Assembly (NCBI GenBank): GCA_036524155.1
Contig: DATDCV010000060.1
Location: 1 to 18,565, forward strand
Length of the DNA stretch: 18,565 nt
Direction of reading: 5' to 3'
DNA from: DATDCV01 sp036524155
GTDB taxonomy: Bacteria > Verrucomicrobiota > Verrucomicrobiia > Limisphaerales > UBA8199
Both the position numbers and the translations under genes were made by a program. Position 1 is the first letter of the stretch; each line of letters starts with the position of its first letter. This document shows positions 13,007-18,565 of this stretch, piece after piece. A model generated the notes under the pieces. It did no database searches. It saw nothing but the letters and a program-made list of their open reading frames with translations, and was not told where the DNA came from.

Positions 13007-15907
13007 ATGCAGACCATGAGCACGCCCAAAAACATTGCCCAACAGCGGCCGCACGGCAGGAGCACCCTGAAAGCTGTCTGCTGCCTTCTGACCGCATTGG
13101 CCTGCCAGGCCCTCGCCCAACCTCAGCAATCGCTGACATACGTGGATATCCTGCACCAGTTAACCGATTTGGATCGGCTCACTCATTTGCAGACCGGATA
13201 CAAAGGCGGGTTGTTCTCCAGTTGGGACCGGAATTCCCGGACGCGGTGGGGCGCCAACGGCGACGCCGGACAATACCTGCGCGTTGAACCCAACGGGGAA
13301 GCGGTCATGATGGACATCGACGGCCCCGGCGTGGTTTACCGCACCTGGTCGGCCAACCCGATGGGCAAAATCCGCATCTACCTTGACCACTCAGTCTCGC
13401 CCTCCTACGAATGGGATTTCCCGGACTTGTTCGACGGCAAGCTGCCTCCCTTCATCAAGCCCTTTGTCTACCGGCGCGACAACCCGCAATCAGCTTCCGA
13501 CTGCTACCTGCCCATCCCGTTCGCAAAGCACATCAAGATCACGGCCGATAAAGCCCACGGCGAGTATTACCATTTCAATTATGTGCTGTTTCCGAAGGAC
13601 CGACCGGTTCCAAGCTTCAAGCTGCCGCTAAGTGCCGACGAGCAGGCTGCCCTGGGGGCGGCGGCAGAAATTTGGTCGCATCCGGGCCGGGACCCGAAGC
13701 CGCGCCTACCCGGCCAAAAAACGATCGCGAAAAAGATCACGATCGCGCCGGGTGAAACGGCGGCTCTCTGCAACTTGGACGGCGGCGGCGTCATCCGGGC
13801 AGTGCGCGCGCGGGTGCAGTCCGAGCAACGCTATGCCTGGCGCAAGCTGGTGCTGCGGGGAGAATGGGACGGGGCGCAGTGGCCGCAAGTGCTGACGCCC
13901 CTCGGCCCGTTCTTCGGTTTTGACTGGGAGACGGCGGAGTACGGGTCGGTGCCGGCGGGATGCCAAAACGGCCAGGCGTATCAATATTACCCGATGCCGT
14001 TCCGCAAGTCGGCCAATCTCTCGCTGAAAAACTGCTTGGAGCGACCCGCAACCGTTGAATACGAGATTGAATGGGCGCCCTTGGCGAACCCGCCGGCTGA
14101 CCTCACGTATTTCTACGCCCGCTGGCGCCATGAACCGGACTCGACGACGTTCGATTACCCGTTCCTCGAGACTGCGGGCCATGGGCACTTCGTCGGAGTG
14201 TCGATGCCGATTGACCACCCGCTGGCGGGCTGGTGGGGTGAGGGCGACGAGAAAGTGTGGGTTGATGATGACGATTTTCCGCCTTACATCGGCACCGGCT
14301 CGGAGGATTATTTTGGCGACGCCTGGGGGATTCGCTACCTGTCAGGACCGAGCTTCGGCGCGTCGTCGATGAAAGGGCACCGGACCTGCAATTACCGGTG
14401 GCATTTCATGGATTTTATTCCCTTCACGAAACGGATGCGCATGACCATCGAGAACTATGGCCCGAACGGCGCGGGACCACGCGGGCAATACGATTACAGC
14501 TCGACGGCGTTTTGGTACCAGGCCGAACTCACTCCGCCTTTCGGCAACCTCCGCGGCGTCAAATACACCGGCGGCGATGACCCGGATAGCAAGCCGGTGA
14601 CAAAAGAATACGGAGTCCGGCCGTTTGAAGACCTCAACGCCGACAACCTTCGGACCTACGGGTTGGGCATCACCTTCACCCGCCAGGCCGAAGTGTTGCT
14701 GGCCGACGCGGTGAAGTCCGGCCTCTGCAAAATCATCACGGACGCGCTCCGCCCCTACGAGTTCGACCGTGAACGCGCCGTCGATTTCGGGGCGGTGGCG
14801 GCGGGTCACACGCTCGCCCAGCTAAAGTTGAGCGTGCCCGCCGACGGCGTTTACCAGCCCCGCATTTATACCGCGCCGGAGAGCGGGATCGCCGAAATCT
14901 CGCTCAAGACGGGCGACAAGGCGCTGGCAATCAGCGCCCGGCCCGGACGAAATGTCCTCGAGCTCGGTTCTGTCTTTCTGAAAAAAGGGGAGCATCCGGC
15001 GGCCCTGGTGGCGGTCACTGCCGGACACGCCATCTTCGACTGCTTTCAACTGGAATCGGTCCCGCGCGTTACCGGAGCGATCGAAGCCGAAGACATGAGG
15101 GTGCTCCGCGCTACGGGAGGTGCAGCCGAGCCCAGGCCGAGCGAGCCAATAGACGGGGTCAGCGGCGGCCGCGTGCTAACGTTCCATGGTGACAAGCTCG
15201 GTCAAGGGTTCGTCGTCAGCCTGGGCCAGCGCCCCGCCCTGCCCTACGTGCTGGGCGTGCGACCATTGCTTGGCCCCGACTGCGGCATCATCCAGGCGTT
15301 CGCAAATGGGAACGTGATTGGGCCCGAGTTCGATCTCTATGCCGCCAAACTTCAGCCCGGGCCTTCGGTTCTGCCGCTCGGGCCAGTGCCGGGCGGCGTC
15401 AATGAGATCGAGATTCGCGTGGTCGGCAAGAACCCGCTGGCGAACGGTTTCGACGCGGATCTGGATTATTTGCGCTGGGAGCCTGCCATTCTCGGGCCAG
15501 GCACGGCGGAGGGTGTGTGGGCGCAGGTGCTCCGGACGCACGATTGCGAATACCGGCCGCAGGACCTCGGGCCGGCTTATTCCGGCGGTCACCAGTTCTG
15601 GGTGCAACCATGCAATCTCAACGGGTGGGTTGACATCGCCATCCAGATCCCGAAAGCCTCATCCTACGAGATCATCGCCAAATACACAAAATCCTGGGAT
15701 TACGCCAACGTTCAGGCTTTTCTGGATGGGCAGAAGCTCGGCCCGGCCACCGACACGTATTCGGCGGCGGTGGTGCCGGCAGAGCCAATTACATTGGGCA
15801 GAGTCGAACTGACTTCAGGCCGCCACGTTTTGCGATTCCAAGCTGTGGGCCACAACCCGGAGTCCAAGGGATATCTCATGGGCATTGATCACGTCATCGT
15901 GAGATAG
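13007..15907 (+). CDS. Secreted DUF2961 (GH172-like) protein
   Basis: 966 residues from ATG 13007; ATG 13016 is equally possible. The frame is open back to 12734, but that part is proline/alanine-rich and precedes the signal peptide (LKAVCCLLTALACQALA, cleavage about residue 37). DUF2961 signatures: GLFSSWDRN (68-76), MDIDGPGVVYRTW (102-114), IRIYLD (122-127), GEGDEKVWVD (411-420), GTGSEDYFGDAWG (429-441) and YRWHFMDFIPF (463-473). E412 and E433 are the likely catalytic pair. Members of this family (GH172) act on fructofuranosides or D-arabinofuranosides; the substrate here is not predictable. From about residue 690 two beta-rich modules follow (IEAEDMRVLR...; THDCEYRPQ...), probably carbohydrate-binding-like. 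It stands alone, with no sugar transporter next to it. Confidence 0.88.
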   Translation: MQTMSTPKNIAQQRPHGRSTLKAVCCLLTALACQALAQPQQSLTYVDILHQLTDLDRLTHLQTGYKGGLFSSWDRNSRTRWGANGDAGQYLRVEPNGEAVMMDIDGPGVVYRTWSANPMGKIRIYLDHSVSPSYEWDFPDLFDGKLPPFIKPFVYRRDNPQSASDCYLPIPFAKHIKITADKAHGEYYHFNYVLFPKDRPVPSFKLPLSADEQAALGAAAEIWSHPGRDPKPRLPGQKTIAKKITIAPGETAALCNLDGGGVIRAVRARVQSEQRYAWRKLVLRGEWDGAQWPQVLTPLGPFFGFDWETAEYGSVPAGCQNGQAYQYYPMPFRKSANLSLKNCLERPATVEYEIEWAPLANPPADLTYFYARWRHEPDSTTFDYPFLETAGHGHFVGVSMPIDHPLAGWWGEGDEKVWVDDDDFPPYIGTGSEDYFGDAWGIRYLSGPSFGASSMKGHRTCNYRWHFMDFIPFTKRMRMTIENYGPNGAGPRGQYDYSSTAFWYQAELTPPFGNLRGVKYTGGDDPDSKPVTKEYGVRPFEDLNADNLRTYGLGITFTRQAEVLLADAVKSGLCKIITDALRPYEFDRERAVDFGAVAAGHTLAQLKLSVPADGVYQPRIYTAPESGIAEISLKTGDKALAISARPGRNVLELGSVFLKKGEHPAALVAVTAGHAIFDCFQLESVPRVTGAIEAEDMRVLRATGGAAEPRPSEPIDGVSGGRVLTFHGDKLGQGFVVSLGQRPALPYVLGVRPLLGPDCGIIQAFANGNVIGPEFDLYAAKLQPGPSVLPLGPVPGGVNEIEIRVVGKNPLANGFDADLDYLRWEPAILGPGTAEGVWAQVLRTHDCEYRPQDLGPAYSGGHQFWVQPCNLNGWVDIAIQIPKASSYEIIAKYTKSWDYANVQAFLDGQKLGPATDTYSAAVVPAEPITLGRVELTSGRHVLRFQAVGHNPESKGYLMGIDHVIVR

Positions 15908-15942
15908 TTACGAGTGCTGACAAGGACCGGAGTCCGCTTGCC

Positions 15943-15982
15943 GTATGTTGTTCCGCAGATGGCAACATACTTGTAGGGTTTT
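15943..15982 (+). terminator. Weak hairpin after the DUF2961 gene
   Basis: GTATGTTG (15943-15950) pairs with CAACATAC (15963-15970) around a 12-nt loop, followed by TTGTAGGGTTTT. The stem is perfect but short and the T-tract is poor, so termination is only possible. Confidence 0.35.
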
Positions 15983-16067
15983 CACCCATTAAGGAAGCTT
16001 GATTTCCGCTTGCGTCGCATGAGTTACGTGGAAGGTTGTAGCCGTTCACCTAACTAATGAACTTACA

Positions 16068-18539
16068 ATGAAAACCACCACGCTCTTACTGCGCACAGGG
16101 CTTTTCTCTCTCCTGATAATCCTGGCATGGCCACTTTCGCTAGTTGGCGCCAGCTATCAAATCCTCGGCTGGAATAACCTGGGGATGCACTGCATGGACA
16201 GTGATTACTCGGTGTTTTCAGTGCTGCCGCCCTACAACACGATCGAATGCCAGTTGATCGCCAACGGGCAGTTGGTGACGAACACCGGCTACCGGGTCAC
16301 CTACCAGGCAGTCGCGGATCCCGACGGGTCGTTCAATTCGACGTCGATCGGCAAAGGGAACTTCTACACGTACGTAGGCGCGGTGTACGGCGCGAGCGGC
16401 CTGGCGCCGGACATGGGGTTGGCCGGGTGGGGCATGCCGGGACCAGCGAACACGCCGCAGGCCATGCTGTTTGAAACCACGAACCATCCCGCAGCGGGGG
16501 TGGCCACGCCTGTGAACTGGTTCCGAGCCGAGGGCATTCCTATCACGCCCTACGACGATGCCCTGAAAAAGAACCCGTATCCGCTGATGCGGTTGATTGC
16601 GTGGGATGCCGCAAATCAACCGGTTGCGACCAACGACGTGGTCCTGCCCGTGTCGGATGAAATGGACTGCCGGGCGTGTCACGGCTCCGGCACGCGGGCA
16701 GCGGCGCGTCCGGCGGCGGGCTGGGTGTGGGACGGCTACCCCGAGCGCGACTATCGGCTCAACATCCTGCGGTTGCATGACGAACTGCAGTTCGCGCTGC
16801 ACCAGGACCTTTACAATTCGGCATTGGCGGCGCGCGGCTTCAACGCCATGGGGCTGTATCGCAGCGTGACCGTCGATGGCAAGCCGGTGCTGTGCGCCAT
16901 TTGCCACGCCTCCGAAGCGCTGGGGATTGCCAGCTACAGCAACACGCCGCCGTTAACAGCGTCGGTGCACGGGTTCCACGCCCACGTGATGGATCCGGCC
17001 CTCGGCGTGACGCTGGACAACTCGGCCAACCGACAGGCGTGTTATCGCTGCCATCCCGGTTCGACAACAAAGTGTTTGCGGGGCGCGATGGGGGGCGCAG
17101 TGGCGGCGGACGGCACACTCGAGATGCAGTGCCAGAGCTGCCACGGGAACATGAGCCAGGTCGGTTCCCCCAACCGCGTCGGCTGGTTCATGGAGCCCGT
17201 CTGTCAAAGCTGTCATACGGGAACCGCAACCAGCAACAACGGCCAGATCCGATACACGTCGTGTTTCGCCGACACGAACTGGACGGTGCGCAGCGCGGTC
17301 AACCAGACTTTCGCGACACAGCCGGACACACCGGCGCCGGGAATCTCGTTGTACCGTTTCTCGGCCGGACACGGGGGCTTGCAGTGCGAAGCGTGTCACG
17401 GCTCGACGCATGCGGAGTTCCCGAGCACGCATCGCAACGACAATTTGCGGAACATCAGCATTCAAGGCCATGCCGGAGTAATGATCGAATGCACCGCCTG
17501 CCACGTCGCCACGCCCAATACCCCGGATGGAGGCCCTCACGGCATGCACCCGGTCGGCCAGGACTGGGTCGGCGGCGGTGGCGGGATAAACGGGCATAAT
17601 GATTGGATTTCTTTTGTCCCGGGAGGAGTTGCGTATTGCCAGGGTTGCCACGGAGTCGATTACCGCGGCACGGTTTTGTCGCGCGCCAAAGCCAACCGCA
17701 CGCTTCTCGCCAACTTCGACCTTGGATCCGTCACCGTCCAGCTATACCCCGGTGCCGTCGTTGGCTGCTACACCTGCCATAACGGGCCGGGCAACGACAG
17801 CCTGAATGGGAGCATCGCGCCGGTGGTCAGCAATGTCTCCACTAACACGACGAATGACCGAAGCATCGCAACGGTGCTCCCGGCCACGAGCAGTCCTTCC
17901 ACACTCCGGATCATTTCGCAGCCGGCGAATGGGACGGTAGGCCTGGTCAACAATGCTGCCACGTATCTGCCGAATCCCGGGTTCGTTGGAACCGATTCGT
18001 TCCTTTTCGCCGCCTACGACGGCAGCAGGAACTCGAACCTCGGGACTGGGACGGTGGTCGTCGCCGCAGGCCCGGTTTCGGTTGCGGTGACAGGTTATGG
18101 CGCGCCGTCGGTGCCCGCGCTGTGGCCGGCAGCATTTGCCGGGATCAGCGTAGTCGGCAATTCGGCCGGGGCGGTTGCCTACGACTGGAACTTCGGCGAC
18201 GGCACCCCTCACAGCGCGGAACGGTTTCCAACTCACGCCTATGCCGCGCCGGGAACCTACACTTGGACCGTGACAGCCACCGTGGACGGCGTCAGCGCAG
18301 TTGACGCCGGTCTGATCCAGGTCGTGGGGCCAGCGCGCTTGACCAGTTCCGCGCAGACCGGCTCCCTCACACTGTCATGGCCGGACAGCGCCGGAGATTC
18401 AATCCTCGAGCAGAACAACTTTCTCGCCCCCACCGGATGGGTCTGGGTCACCAATGCACCGACCGTTTCGGCGGGGCTTATCAGCGTCACGGTGCCGGTG
18501 TCCGGAACCGAGTTCTTCCGGGTCAGGCGACCATGGTGA
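16068..18539 (+). CDS. Exported nine-haem multihaem protein with cadherin-like and PKD domains
   Basis: 823 residues. Signal peptide at 1-28 (LLIILAWPLSLVGA). The N-terminal domain opens with LGWNNLGMHCMDSDYSVF (33-50), known from some multihaem cytochrome-type proteins. Nine CXXCH haem-c sites follow at residues 201, 276, 325, 355, 379, 440, 475, 524 and 567, with further histidines (HGFHAH, HGMHPVG) as possible distal ligands. Then come a cadherin-like domain (about 615-665, NGTVGL..TYLPNPGFVGTDSF), a PKD domain (about 675-752, YDWNFGDGTP) and a C-terminal module ending FFRVRRPW. This suggests periplasmic or extracellular electron transfer with surface display; the partner is unknown. The start is ATG 16068; an upstream ATG at 16057 is out of frame and stops after four codons. 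No close Shine-Dalgarno. Confidence 0.9.
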   Translation: MKTTTLLLRTGLFSLLIILAWPLSLVGASYQILGWNNLGMHCMDSDYSVFSVLPPYNTIECQLIANGQLVTNTGYRVTYQAVADPDGSFNSTSIGKGNFYTYVGAVYGASGLAPDMGLAGWGMPGPANTPQAMLFETTNHPAAGVATPVNWFRAEGIPITPYDDALKKNPYPLMRLIAWDAANQPVATNDVVLPVSDEMDCRACHGSGTRAAARPAAGWVWDGYPERDYRLNILRLHDELQFALHQDLYNSALAARGFNAMGLYRSVTVDGKPVLCAICHASEALGIASYSNTPPLTASVHGFHAHVMDPALGVTLDNSANRQACYRCHPGSTTKCLRGAMGGAVAADGTLEMQCQSCHGNMSQVGSPNRVGWFMEPVCQSCHTGTATSNNGQIRYTSCFADTNWTVRSAVNQTFATQPDTPAPGISLYRFSAGHGGLQCEACHGSTHAEFPSTHRNDNLRNISIQGHAGVMIECTACHVATPNTPDGGPHGMHPVGQDWVGGGGGINGHNDWISFVPGGVAYCQGCHGVDYRGTVLSRAKANRTLLANFDLGSVTVQLYPGAVVGCYTCHNGPGNDSLNGSIAPVVSNVSTNTTNDRSIATVLPATSSPSTLRIISQPANGTVGLVNNAATYLPNPGFVGTDSFLFAAYDGSRNSNLGTGTVVVAAGPVSVAVTGYGAPSVPALWPAAFAGISVVGNSAGAVAYDWNFGDGTPHSAERFPTHAYAAPGTYTWTVTATVDGVSAVDAGLIQVVGPARLTSSAQTGSLTLSWPDSAGDSILEQNNFLAPTGWVWVTNAPTVSAGLISVTVPVSGTEFFRVRRPW

Positions 18540-18540
18540 C

Positions 18541-18565
18541 GGCGCGCGGACTTCAGTCCGCAGCA
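18541..18565. repeat. Third copy of the GCGGACTTCAGTCCGC element, cut by window end
   Basis: The 25 bases are identical to 8617-8641. It begins one base after the TGA of the multihaem gene. The element probably continues beyond the window with its inverted partner. Confidence 0.8.

Overview
The window looks like a chromosomal piece of a soil or sediment Verrucomicrobium (Pedosphaera/Limisphaerales-like). This is an inference from the GC-rich sequence, the gene families (MBG/YDG-repeat surface protein, DUF2961 protein, Tat-exported epimerase-like protein, PAP2-glycosyltransferase fusion, multihaem protein with PKD domain) and the abundance of palindromic intergenic repeats. No rRNA, tRNA, CRISPR array or integrase gene is visible.

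Layout. 1-2255 (+): 3' part of a large surface protein built from YDG/MBG repeats, followed by a strong terminator. 2335-2729: non-coding, two copies of a ~108-bp repeat carrying palindromes. 2730-6717 (-): a tightly coupled three-gene operon (PAP2 phosphatase/ArnT-like glycosyltransferase fusion, then OGG1-type 8-oxoguanine glycosylase, then ComB-type phosphatase); both junctions are 4-nt GTGA start/stop overlaps. 6718-7070: leader plus a long inverted repeat. 7071-8396 (-): Tat-exported SDR/epimerase-like protein. 8397-8952: two more inverted-repeat elements. 8953-11544 (+): four small hypothetical genes in the same orientation, each followed by an imperfect foldback. The last foldback is a convincing integron attC site, and another gene is bracketed by mutually complementary R boxes. 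I read this as an integron-like cassette array without an integrase in view (CALIN-like). 11661-12733: mostly non-coding, with palindromes, a tandem repeat and a small, apparently frameshifted helix-turn-helix frame. 13007-15907 (+): secreted DUF2961 (GH172-like) protein. 16068-18539 (+): exported nine-CXXCH multihaem protein with cadherin-like, PKD and C-terminal modules. A 25-bp copy of a dispersed palindrome directly follows its stop.

How the genes fit together. The operon combines envelope lipid-linked sugar chemistry (PAP2 plus PMT/ArnT-type transferase) with DNA repair and a small-molecule phosphatase; the pairing looks like co-transcription, not one pathway. The outer parts of the window encode exported, multi-domain proteins. 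The two repeat-rich secreted proteins (1-2255 and 16068-18539) end in a similar C-terminal module that may be an anchoring or sorting domain. The most unusual part is the 9-11.6 kb cassette region, whose proteins have signal peptides or membrane segments but no recognisable function.
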